35,405 nucleotides of DNA from Noviherbaspirillum denitrificans (GTDB lineage: Bacteria; Pseudomonadota; Gammaproteobacteria; Burkholderiales; Burkholderiaceae_D). The position numbers were made by a program, and so were the translations under genes. The notes under the pieces are model-generated. The model was not told the DNA's origin. It was given only the letters and a program-made list of their open reading frames with translations, and ran no database searches. Positions 25,221-32,692 of the stretch are shown here, piece by piece. Position 1 is the first letter of the stretch. Each line of letters begins with the position of its first letter. The stretch spans positions 1-35,405 of the forward strand of contig NZ_LSTO01000007.1 of NCBI RefSeq assembly GCF_002211445.1, read 5' to 3'.

Positions 25221-26168
25221 TTAGCGCAGGCTATGCACCGAAACCTTGTTGCCAAGCATTTCGACCACATACAACCGGTTGTTATTGTCAATGGCAAGTC
25301 CGCCCGGCGAGTTGAAGCGCTGCAGGTTGCCGTCAGCGCCAAGAACGTGCTGGAACCGGTAACTGTTGTCGAAGACCTGAATCACATCCATATAACTGTC
25401 GCTCACATACGACCAGCCGCCAGAGTCGATCGCAACGCCTTTTGGCCTCAGAAACTGCCCCGGCAGTACGCCCCATTCCCCGACCCGGAAACCCAGGCGT
25501 CCCCGCTTGTCAAATACCTGCACTCGGGTATTCATGACATCCACTACGAAGATCAGCCCGTTTGGTGTAACGCTGATGGTGGCGGGGTAGCGGAACTCAC
25601 CGTCGCTCAAGCCCTCGCCGCCCCATTCGCGCAGCAACTGGCCGCTTGGCGAGAACGCCATCACTTTATGATTGTTGTTGCCGGTGACGTAAAGCGTCTT
25701 GCCCTCGGCATCAGGCGCAACGTCTATCGGACGAATCGGTTTACCGTTGCTGGCGACCGGAAAGGTCCCTATGAAGTTGCCGGCGCCGTCAAAAATCTGG
25801 ATGCGATTATTGCCGGAATCGGCGACATAGACGCGCCCCTGCGAATCGGTACCAACCCCCACCGGACTCTTGAACTCGCCCTTGCCGGTTCCGGCGCGAC
25901 CGATGCTGAACAGGTACTGACCGGAGGGGCCGAACGCAACCAGCCGGTGATTGCCTCCGTCGACAACATAGATCCGGCCGTCCTTGCCCACGGCGACATC
26001 GGTAGGAACCGCCAACGGCCCCGCCGCGCCACCGGTAATATCGAACAGGTGGCGGATCGCTTTGGTTGGATACGTCTCGGCCCACGCGCCCTGTAGTGCC
26101 AGCAGCAGCCACAGGGCCAGTAGCGCAAACGGATTACTTCTTCGATGAAGTCGACGGATTCTTGACAT
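25221..26168 (-). CDS. NHL-repeat beta-propeller protein, exported
   Basis: A 315-aa propeller. I chose ATG 26168 (MSRIRRLHRRSNPFALLALW) because GGAGG sits 6 nt upstream and a signal peptide ending LLLALQGAWA follows; the frame to 26228 is inside the neighbouring gene. Six NHL-type blades are visible, for example RIYVVDGGNHRLVAF, RVYVADSGNNRIQIF and LIFVVDVMNTRVQVF. Unlike the 15574 paralogue it has no lipobox and is probably soluble in the periplasm. It overlaps the 3-heme gene by 35 nt and lies 8 nt before the 24-heme gene, giving an NHL-multiheme pair like that at 12920-16647. Confidence 0.9.
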   Translation of the reverse strand: MSRIRRLHRRSNPFALLALWLLLALQGAWAETYPTKAIRHLFDITGGAAGPLAVPTDVAVGKDGRIYVVDGGNHRLVAFGPSGQYLFSIGRAGTGKGEFKSPVGVGTDSQGRVYVADSGNNRIQIFDGAGNFIGTFPVASNGKPIRPIDVAPDAEGKTLYVTGNNNHKVMAFSPSGQLLREWGGEGLSDGEFRYPATISVTPNGLIFVVDVMNTRVQVFDKRGRLGFRVGEWGVLPGQFLRPKGVAIDSGGWSYVSDSYMDVIQVFDNSYRFQHVLGADGNLQRFNSPGGLAIDNNNRLYVVEMLGNKVSVHSLR

Positions 26169-27243
26169 CGGCGTCCTCCTGCGGTTGCGGCGGCGCAAAG
26201 CTGTTGCGCCACCAGGTGCGGGGATCATCTTTCATTTCCTCGGTGATTTTTTGATCTGCCGCGGCATGTCCCAGCAAGGCTTCACGTTTCTCGAGCGAGA
26301 AACCTTTGTTGAAAATCATCGGCAAATAGAATTCCCGGTACTTTTGTACGATGCCGACGATATTCAAATTGGTCACTGCCGAAATTCGCTTTTCCGAAAA
26401 TCCGAGCTCACGCAATGGAATGAAGCTGTCTTTTTCAGCCGCGTGACAACGCGTGCAGAATCGGCCAACCGGATTGATCCGTGCATGGAAGGTCTTCTTG
26501 ACTGCATCCTTGTCCTGTTCCGACATCTTGTTGCGGAGGCTCAGGAATTCCTTCGCTTCCGGCGCGGTCTCAGGTATTTCCAGCAATTTTTCCTTGCCAT
26601 CGGCGATTTGGTACGCAACGATTTTGGAAAAGTAATCGTCTGTCTTGATCAGGTCTCCAGTCACGGGGTCGACATCCGTACCGAACGGCTTGCCCGTTGT
26701 CGGAATTTCCGAATAGTTCAGCCAGCGCAGCACGACCGAGTTTTCCGGCACCTTGGTTTCATTGAAGTGACAGGTAAAGCAGCCTACAAACTGGGTGTGC
26801 ATGTTCAACAAGCTGCGCACCATAGGCTTCTTCGCATGTGGAAAATCGCCATGGCAGTAGAAGCAGACCGGCTTCTTTCCCATGAGCGCGAAATCCTTTT
26901 CGGGCAGGTTATGGAAATGGCGCAGCTTCTCGGCATTGCGTTCTTCATCCAGCTTGGTCAGTATCTTGGGTCCCTCGACAGGCTTGGTCCATGCCTTCAC
27001 CATGCTGTAACCGGTACTGATCAGCAGCAGCCCGATCGTCGCCCATAACAGCAAGGCGGAAGTGAGCCAGGCCCAGATCGGATGGTTGCCGCGTTTGCCG
27101 GCGATACTGAAAAGGTTCGGCTTTTTTTCATTCGGCAGCCGCGATTTGTGATCGACAATGACAAGCAAGGCGATGAGAAAGACAACAAACCACAACACCG
27201 CGAAAACAATAGGCAGGTTATGAAATTCAAAAAGTGGGCTCAT
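26134..27243 (-). CDS. membrane-anchored 3-heme cytochrome c
   Basis: A 369-aa protein with two N-terminal membrane helices (about 11-30 and 56-78) and a periplasmic domain with CXXCH at about 127 (CFYCH), 155 (CFTCH) and 263 (CTRCH). Additional His residues (HFHN at 109-112, H149) could be distal ligands. The C-terminal 30 residues are charged and low-complexity. It sits two genes downstream of the b-type cytochrome and probably receives electrons from it, handing them to the 24-heme or 8-heme proteins. I do not recognise a named family. The start follows the 40-aa gene by 12 nt. Confidence 0.88.
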   Translation of the reverse strand: MSPLFEFHNLPIVFAVLWFVVFLIALLVIVDHKSRLPNEKKPNLFSIAGKRGNHPIWAWLTSALLLWATIGLLLISTGYSMVKAWTKPVEGPKILTKLDEERNAEKLRHFHNLPEKDFALMGKKPVCFYCHGDFPHAKKPMVRSLLNMHTQFVGCFTCHFNETKVPENSVVLRWLNYSEIPTTGKPFGTDVDPVTGDLIKTDDYFSKIVAYQIADGKEKLLEIPETAPEAKEFLSLRNKMSEQDKDAVKKTFHARINPVGRFCTRCHAAEKDSFIPLRELGFSEKRISAVTNLNIVGIVQKYREFYLPMIFNKGFSLEKREALLGHAAADQKITEEMKDDPRTWWRNSFAPPQPQEDADVKNPSTSSKK

Positions 27244-27255
27244 GATTTATCGCTA

Positions 27256-27378
27256 TCACAATGCGGGAGCTGTCAGGATTAGCCAGATCATGCCCATGCC
27301 AAAGGCTGTGCAGACCACGATGAAAAATAGGGAGCCGTAGGCAATAACTTTTTGCCAGCCTTTGAGGGGACTGATCAT
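27256..27378 (-). CDS. 40-aa single-helix membrane protein
   Basis: A micro-ORF, MISPLKGWQKVIAYGSLFFI followed by more hydrophobic residues, ending LILTAPAL. It has a strong ribosome site (GGAGGAG, 8 nt before the ATG) and its ATG overlaps the b-cytochrome stop as ATGA. One transmembrane helix with a basic N-terminus predicts an N-in topology. It resembles the tiny accessory subunits found with membrane oxidoreductases. Likely a structural subunit of the b-cytochrome complex. Confidence 0.8.
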   Translation of the reverse strand: MISPLKGWQKVIAYGSLFFIVVCTAFGMGMIWLILTAPAL

Positions 27379-28328
27379 GCGCGAAGCTCCTCCAACTGTT
27401 CTTCACTTACCTTCGGTGCCGCGGGTTGTGCGACAAGTTTTTTGGAAGTCAGAAGGTTGCGCAAATAACGACGTTCCGCCGGATACTCAACCAGGCAGCG
27501 CAGATATTCCAGGAAGTGTTCTTCAATCTGGTGCTCGCGGGTGATCTTCCCCGTGAGGAAGGTCCATTGCATTGGAAAGCGTCCTGGTGCCAGGTGCACG
27601 TTGTACCAGTGCCAGAAGGCGATCACGAGCAAAGCCAGCAGCGCTTCGTGCGGGTGCGACAAGCGCATCATTTCCTGCCAATGGGAAGCAACACTGGCCG
27701 GCAGGATGCTGGCCCACATTTCAGGGAACAGGAAGGAAGATCCCGACAGCACCATCACACTATTGCCAAAGGCGGCGGCAAAGTAGTGGATCTTTTGCTT
27801 GTACATGAACTTGTCCATCTCAGGCCGCATGGTGCGCTTGCCGCTGAAGTAGAGCATGTCTTCCTTGAAGTCACGGATGTCCTTCAATGTAGGAATGATG
27901 GTGCGCCCCAACTCAAAGGTCTTTTGCTGCAATTTGACCAGCGTGTCCGCGACGAGCGTGAGGATGTGATACAACATTGAGAAGACCATTACGACGGCCA
28001 GGGTACGGTGAATCACGCGTGTCACCTCAATGCCGCCCAACAGCATGTTGAACGGTTCTGCCCAGAACGCCGTGTTGTAATGGATCGGCATGCCGGTAAA
28101 TGCCAGCAGCAAGAAAGTGGTGAAAGTCAGCAGGTGGTGAATGCGTATATGCACCGAGTAGCGATGCAGATCGCCGATCGGATTGGAATCGACATTCTTG
28201 TACAGCAGCACCCGGTCGTCCGGCATCATCGCCACCAGCTCTTCGATTTCCTTCACTTCCTCCGCCGGAGTCGCGTTATTGAATAGCGAGGTGTTCAGAA
28301 CAGCGCGCGCTTCTTGTGACAGTTTCAT
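27375..28328 (-). CDS. diheme b-type membrane cytochrome (formate-dehydrogenase gamma/HydC/CbcL-C-terminal type)
   Basis: A 317-aa integral membrane cytochrome that probably exchanges electrons with the quinone pool. Histidine-bearing helices: HRYSVHIRIHHLLTFTTFLL, VIHRTLAVVMVFSMLYHI and SHPHEALLALLVIAFWHWYN, placed as in the cytochrome b561/FdhI group. The first 45 residues and the last 60 are cytoplasmic and charged. Its upstream neighbour is an 8-heme cytochrome with a C-terminal helix; in Geobacter CbcL the two parts are one polypeptide, so this looks like a split version. The direction of electron flow is not determined by the sequence. Confidence 0.87.
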   Translation of the reverse strand: MKLSQEARAVLNTSLFNNATPAEEVKEIEELVAMMPDDRVLLYKNVDSNPIGDLHRYSVHIRIHHLLTFTTFLLLAFTGMPIHYNTAFWAEPFNMLLGGIEVTRVIHRTLAVVMVFSMLYHILTLVADTLVKLQQKTFELGRTIIPTLKDIRDFKEDMLYFSGKRTMRPEMDKFMYKQKIHYFAAAFGNSVMVLSGSSFLFPEMWASILPASVASHWQEMMRLSHPHEALLALLVIAFWHWYNVHLAPGRFPMQWTFLTGKITREHQIEEHFLEYLRCLVEYPAERRYLRNLLTSKKLVAQPAAPKVSEEQLEELRA

Positions 28329-28369
28329 GAGTCAATCCTTGTTTATCGTTTATTACACTGCCCGGCATT

Positions 28370-29491
28370 TCAGGCCGACGGTTCAATCCGGTCACGTCCT
28401 CGCTTTGATCGACGCCACCAGGAAGTGCCGTTACGGTAGAACCAGCTCGCACCGTCACGACGGCGGCCGACGGTCTCGAACGCTGTCAACCCGATCAGGC
28501 CGAACAAAGCGGCATCGCCGACGAGACCGTAGATGATCTCGGCGTAATACCTGAACAGGTTGTCGTCCTTCTTGCTGGACGGGTGGGGATCGAGCACCGC
28601 ATAGTTCTCGTCGGCTGCCTGGTGGCAGCGTTTGCACGTCTCTACACGGTTTTCCTTGCTGAGCGACGACTTCGGATCGCGCGACGGCCGGATGTCATGA
28701 ACCGACATGTAGTAGTTGGCCTGCGACGCATGGCAATCGAGACAGTTGGCGACTTCGGTATTGCCGTACTTGGTTACCTTGCCGTGGAAGCTCTCGCTAT
28801 AAGACTCGATCGCAATCGGGAACTTGCGTCCTAGTGATCGTCCCTCGGCCCCTGCTGCTTTCTGATGGCGCTCAACCATGTCCTTGTTGGAGTGGCATGC
28901 GCTACACATTGCCACGATCTCTTTTGACGAGCGCTTTACTTCGCGGATGCGGCGGCTGGTATGGTTGTACCACTTGCCCACGAAGCGTGAGTCCTCGTGA
29001 CACACGTTGCAACGATCCGTGATTTTTTGCGGGAGGGCTTTTTCCGCGGGGTTGTAAAGTGGATTGGTATGGCAGGTAGTGCAATACGGTTTGTCATTGT
29101 TCAAACCTGTTTCTATTTTTGCCCGCCCATGGACGCTCTGCTGGAAGGTGTCATTGATGGTCTTGTGACTGAACGGCTTGCCGGTTGACGGATTCTTCAC
29201 CGAGTGGCATTCCTGGCTGCAGTTCACCCCTTCCGTTACCGGCTTGTGCGGCAATTCCTTGATGTAGGAATGACAGTCGCGGCACGGTACATTGCGATGC
29301 ACCGTTTTGGAGAAGACCTCGGGCAGGATGTAATAGACCTTTCTTGTCCCATCTTCGGCAATTCGTCCCATCTTGGGATATTTGTGGCACATCAGGCAGG
29401 CTTCATCGTCTTCGAATGCATGGGATAGTCCTGCCGCTCCCAAACCGAGAACAAGAAGCAATATTCGCATCCAGATTTTGGCCAGCTTCAT
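28370..29491 (-). CDS. 8-heme cytochrome c with C-terminal membrane anchor
   Basis: A 373-aa protein; ATG 29491 chosen (GGGGAAG about 7 nt upstream; the longer frame begins with TTG). Signal peptide MKLAKIWMRILLLVLGLGAA ending SHA. Heme motifs at about 32, 70, 91, 137, 161, 196, 250 and 286; the third is CSQECH, a CX3CH variant, the others CXXCH. VHRN, SVHGR, SFHGK and MSVH supply regularly spaced ligand histidines, a pattern of NapC/NrfH-related and OTR-like multihemes. A helix at about 317-341 anchors the protein, followed by a very basic tail. Likely the periplasmic partner of the b cytochrome 41 nt downstream. Confidence 0.9.
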   Translation of the reverse strand: MKLAKIWMRILLLVLGLGAAGLSHAFEDDEACLMCHKYPKMGRIAEDGTRKVYYILPEVFSKTVHRNVPCRDCHSYIKELPHKPVTEGVNCSQECHSVKNPSTGKPFSHKTINDTFQQSVHGRAKIETGLNNDKPYCTTCHTNPLYNPAEKALPQKITDRCNVCHEDSRFVGKWYNHTSRRIREVKRSSKEIVAMCSACHSNKDMVERHQKAAGAEGRSLGRKFPIAIESYSESFHGKVTKYGNTEVANCLDCHASQANYYMSVHDIRPSRDPKSSLSKENRVETCKRCHQAADENYAVLDPHPSSKKDDNLFRYYAEIIYGLVGDAALFGLIGLTAFETVGRRRDGASWFYRNGTSWWRRSKRGRDRIEPSA

Positions 29492-29512
29492 ACGCTGCTT
29501 CCCCAACGTTGA

Positions 29513-30511
29513 TTAAAGGTTGTGACAACTCATGCACATGATTTCGCCCGGCTGAAGGCGCAGTCGATTAAAGCCGTCTGCACCGACGTCAGCCCTTGGA
29601 TCACGCTGTACACCACGTTCGTGCGGGTTATGGCAAGTGGCACAGATAATCCTGCCGCTATCCGGCTCCAGAGGAAGAATCAAGTTCTGCGCCTTCTCTG
29701 TTGCCTTCATTTGCCTAAGAACTGCCGGGCTAGGCTTCACCAGGTGATTCTTCCCTGGCGCACTGACCTCAGCCGGCTGACTCGGATGCGGGCGCCACTT
29801 GTGGCAGCCGACGCATACCTGGGTCAGGTCGTTCTTGATGGTGAACATCACGTCATTGATGCTTTTTGCGCTGCGCCGGTTGGGCGCAACTGTGTGGCAC
29901 ACAAGGCACACCACCTGGTTCAGTTCGCCTTCGTCGGTAATCTGGTCGTGTGGATTGAGCCGCTCGTAGTTCTTCGGGTTGTGGCAGTTGAAGCAGAGGT
30001 CGGTCCGCTTGCGATACGGCCCGCCACGGAAAAAGAATCGATTTTCCCGCCGTTCCTCAAAGCGCTCCTGTTTGCATTGCATATGCAAGTCATGGCAACT
30101 GATGCAGGTAATGACACCGCCGCCCCGTTTAACGGCCTGCCGGAACTGCTCGGGCATGCGGTTTCGTTTTTCGTTAGAAGGCTCCATCCCGACGGCATGG
30201 ATGTACTTGGTTGCCGAAATCGCGTCATGACACGACTGGCATAACTGGTTGATGTCTTTGCTGCGCAGGGCGACGTCGTTCGCAGTAGGGGCGGCTCTAT
30301 GGCAGGCCTTGCAGGAATCCGCTCGCCAGTGCGGGTTGGGAATTTGTTGGGGACTTATTTTTCCTGCGCTCAACATGTCCTGCATGTCCTCTGCACGATT
30401 AAATAAATCGATAACGTTGGCTTTAACGGCTTTCGTGGATGGCTCCGTCGCACCCGGCTGTGCGATGCACACCAGGACCGCCGCAAGCAGCATGAGCGCC
30501 CTTAACGCCAT
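29513..30511 (-). CDS. 8-heme periplasmic cytochrome c
   Basis: A 332-aa soluble cytochrome. Signal peptide MALRALMLLAAVLVCIAQPG ending AT. CXXCH at about 67, 91, 136, 173, 202, 233, 290 and 326; the last lies three residues from the C-terminus (CMSCHNL). Motifs such as CHNPHERG and CISCHDLH indicate the doubled-CXXCH class. The start overlaps the PQQ-propeller stop by 10 nt and its stop is 21 nt before the next 8-heme gene, so it is inside one transcription unit. Probably shuttles electrons between the membrane-anchored partners and the large cytochromes. Confidence 0.92.
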   Translation of the reverse strand: MALRALMLLAAVLVCIAQPGATEPSTKAVKANVIDLFNRAEDMQDMLSAGKISPQQIPNPHWRADSCKACHRAAPTANDVALRSKDINQLCQSCHDAISATKYIHAVGMEPSNEKRNRMPEQFRQAVKRGGGVITCISCHDLHMQCKQERFEERRENRFFFRGGPYRKRTDLCFNCHNPKNYERLNPHDQITDEGELNQVVCLVCHTVAPNRRSAKSINDVMFTIKNDLTQVCVGCHKWRPHPSQPAEVSAPGKNHLVKPSPAVLRQMKATEKAQNLILPLEPDSGRIICATCHNPHERGVQRDPRADVGADGFNRLRLQPGEIMCMSCHNL

Positions 30512-31611
30512 GCCATCACATCGCCGTTTAGTGTTGCCATGACCAGCGTGCTATCGGCAACCGCTGGCGCACCAAAGATCGCTGCGCCGACCTTTCTTTC
30601 CCATACAACCTGTTGCGTATTCAAGTCCATGCCAAGCAAGCGCCCTTGCATCGTCCCGATGACGCCGACCCTGTTGACTCCCACAGTGAATGAGTGGCGC
30701 AGCTCGTCCCCAAGTGAATACTGCCAAACGACCACGCCAGTGGCAGCCTGGATCCCGTACAGTCCGCCGCTGGTTGTGCCCACGTACAACGTGTCTCCAA
30801 CGAGGACAGGGGTACCTTTAGGCCAGTCGTCCACAACTCTGTGCCAGAGGATGACACCCGTCACGGCGTCCAGCGCATACAGGGCGCGATCGTAGGTACT
30901 GATGTAGAGTCGATTGCCGATGACCAGTGGTGCGTCGTACATTGCGGAGCCGAGCGCCGTGCTCCATGCTGGTTTCCCGGTCTGTCGCGACACGGCATGC
31001 AGTACGCCGTTTTTTGCACCAACGTATACGCGTTCCTGGTCGAGGGCTGGAGCTACATAGAGACCGCCATAGCGATAATCTTCAGCGTTGTATCGCCAAA
31101 GGATTTTTCCATTTTCGAGGTCTATGGCGTAGAGAAAGAGATCGTTGCTGGCCACATAAAGAACGCCGTTGTCTGCCGCCGGCGAGGCAACGATTTTCCC
31201 TCCGGTTTTCGTCTGCCATTTTTTCTCCCCGCTCTTGGCATGCAAAGCGGTCACTGTGCCGTCCTTGGATGCCACCACGAGGGTATCTCCAATGACAACC
31301 GGTGTCGCCGAGATGGCATCTCCCGTGGCGAAATTCCACAACACCTTGCCATTGCGCATATTTAGCGCCCATACACGTTGGTCATGCGCCGCGACATACA
31401 CGGTTTTTTCATGCACCACGGGGGAGCCAAAAACGCCTCCTTGAAGCTTCGTTTCCCAGAGCTTCACGGGATTGGAGGGCACGCTATCGACGCTTTGAAA
31501 TGTATGCCCGGCGTCACCACCAAGCATCGGCCATTCAGCCGAAGTGGTAGGTGTGGAATAGATGGATGCCAAGAGCACCATCCCCCAGAAGACGCGGTGT
31601 CTTGTACGCAT
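30502..31611 (-). CDS. PQQ-like (BamB-type) beta-propeller protein, exported
   Basis: A 369-aa protein starting ATG 31611 with a signal peptide (VFWGMVLLASIYSTPTTSA); an alternative ATG at 31641 adds ten residues. Repeated blades of the PQQ/pyrrolo-quinoline type are clear: RVWALNMRNGKVLWNF, TVTALHAKSGEKKWQTKT, FLYAIDLENGKILWRY, ALYALDAVTGVILWHR and GLYGIQAATGVVVWQYS. No CXXCH and no obvious catalytic Asp/Glu set of quinoprotein dehydrogenases, so a scaffold or binding role is more likely than an enzyme. First gene of the cytochrome cluster, with no clear ribosome site. Confidence 0.9.
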   Translation of the reverse strand: MRTRHRVFWGMVLLASIYSTPTTSAEWPMLGGDAGHTFQSVDSVPSNPVKLWETKLQGGVFGSPVVHEKTVYVAAHDQRVWALNMRNGKVLWNFATGDAISATPVVIGDTLVVASKDGTVTALHAKSGEKKWQTKTGGKIVASPAADNGVLYVASNDLFLYAIDLENGKILWRYNAEDYRYGGLYVAPALDQERVYVGAKNGVLHAVSRQTGKPAWSTALGSAMYDAPLVIGNRLYISTYDRALYALDAVTGVILWHRVVDDWPKGTPVLVGDTLYVGTTSGGLYGIQAATGVVVWQYSLGDELRHSFTVGVNRVGVIGTMQGRLLGMDLNTQQVVWERKVGAAIFGAPAVADSTLVMATLNGDVMAWR

Positions 31612-31618
31612 GGCCGTG

Positions 31619-31792
31619 TCACAGAGAGACGCGGTGCACATGGTCTAGCAGAATGCTTGAGGCTGACTCTATGGAGTTGCCCGGACCGACATAGATGTGA
31701 GAGGTGGGTAAAAGAATCTTTGCGGCGCGTAGGTGCAGTAGCTGATGCGTTTCACAAGCCTGCATTGCGTGGGAGAGCAGTCTAACGCGCAT
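31619..31792 (-). CDS. doubtful 57-aa leader ORF before the cytochrome cluster
   Basis: ATG 31792 is preceded by AGGA at a workable distance and the stop falls 7 nt before the propeller start. The product (MRVRLLSHAMQACETHQLLH onward) has no signal peptide, no heme motif and no recognisable family. It could be a leader peptide, a decayed gene or chance. Confidence 0.2.
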   Translation of the reverse strand: MRVRLLSHAMQACETHQLLHLRAAKILLPTSHIYVGPGNSIESASSILLDHVHRVSL

Positions 31793-32598
31793 ATGAGTCC
31801 TATTATTTTTTGTAGGCTGCACCCGCCAGGATGCCGCCTCTAATTTGTTTTATCGCTCTGATTCAAACCGTATCGCCTATACCGCACCAAGAAAGAACAC
31901 ACGCATAGTGTGGGTATTTTCCAAGCCGATCTAATTCATTTTTCATATATCTGCTATGTATGTAATGAATAATGCATCTTGATTTTTGACTCAAAATAAG
32001 GATGAAAAAATAACCATTTGAAAGCTAGAGACTTTTAAAAAATACGGAATTTCCTGCCGGAAACAAAATATTTATAAAAAATTTGATGTATACGGCATAT
32101 AAACAACAGCGACTTGGTCCCGCCGTTGTAATCCCTTGAATTTTGGTTCCACACGGCAATTCAACGGGTTCAGTTTCGATGTTGGCGCGTGTGATGAACG
32201 ATCTCATCGAGCTCAAGTGAGATTCAATAGATGCCAAGTCTCGCGCTCGGCCCAAAAATTCTTAGGAGTCGGTGATGCGCCGGGGCGGGCCTCGGAGAGA
32301 ACGGTGGATCGACTTTGCATCGATTTTTCGATGGGTTGTACTAAGCAAGTTGCGGAAATCATTTGCCCAAAATTTATGCACGGACTTTTGCACGGTAATC
32401 ACCTGGCTTTCATAGCGAGATGGGTTAGCGAGAAACTACATAGAAAACCTAATTAGCTTGCTGCCACCTTGGGACTGCATGTCGGAAAATCATCGGAACC
32501 CTGCACATATCCGAACACCCTCCCACCCGCACTGCCCGAAAATCACCACCTCCTGCACCTCTCCCAGCACCAAACCCGCCCCACCCCGCAGTCCACGC
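31793..32598. other. AT-rich intergenic region upstream of the divergent blocks
   Basis: Between the minus-strand cytochrome cluster and the plus-strand DszB-like gene. Roughly 31915-32110 is strikingly AT-rich, with A/T runs such as aaatatttataaaaaattt, unlike the rest of the window. A perfect inverted pair CACAC-GCATA-GTGTG lies at 31898-31912. Open frames at 32025-32255 (minus) and 32136-32456 (plus) have no signal, motif or ribosome site that I can support. It probably contains the promoter of the minus-strand cluster, but I see no clear -35/-10 pair. Confidence 0.5.
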
Positions 32599-32613
32599 TG
32601 GCATCTCCCTTGC
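32599..32613 (+). promoter_or_regulatory. sigma-54-type -24/-12 promoter upstream of the DszB-like gene
   Basis: TGGCAT-CTCCC-TTGC, followed by A. The GG and GC dinucleotides are 10 nt apart as required for RpoN promoters, with one mismatch to TGGCAC-N5-TTGC. Predicted start of transcription about 32625, about 70 nt before ATG 32693. A near-identical element precedes tonB at 35048. Confidence 0.65.
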
Positions 32614-32692
32614 AACACTCATCTCCAGGCATCCCACGATGCAACTCATGACTGTGTCCCAACGCAGTCCCCTCATTCCAACGGAGAACCCA

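Noticed and set aside
30502-31611. Quinoprotein alcohol dehydrogenase
   Set aside because: The protein is only 369 aa, lacks a heme motif and the usual catalytic residues; a BamB-like propeller fits better.
32025-32456. Overlapping small frames on both strands in the intergenic region
   Set aside because: No ribosome sites, no recognisable motifs, and they overlap each other; nothing supports a transposase or toxin-antitoxin reading.
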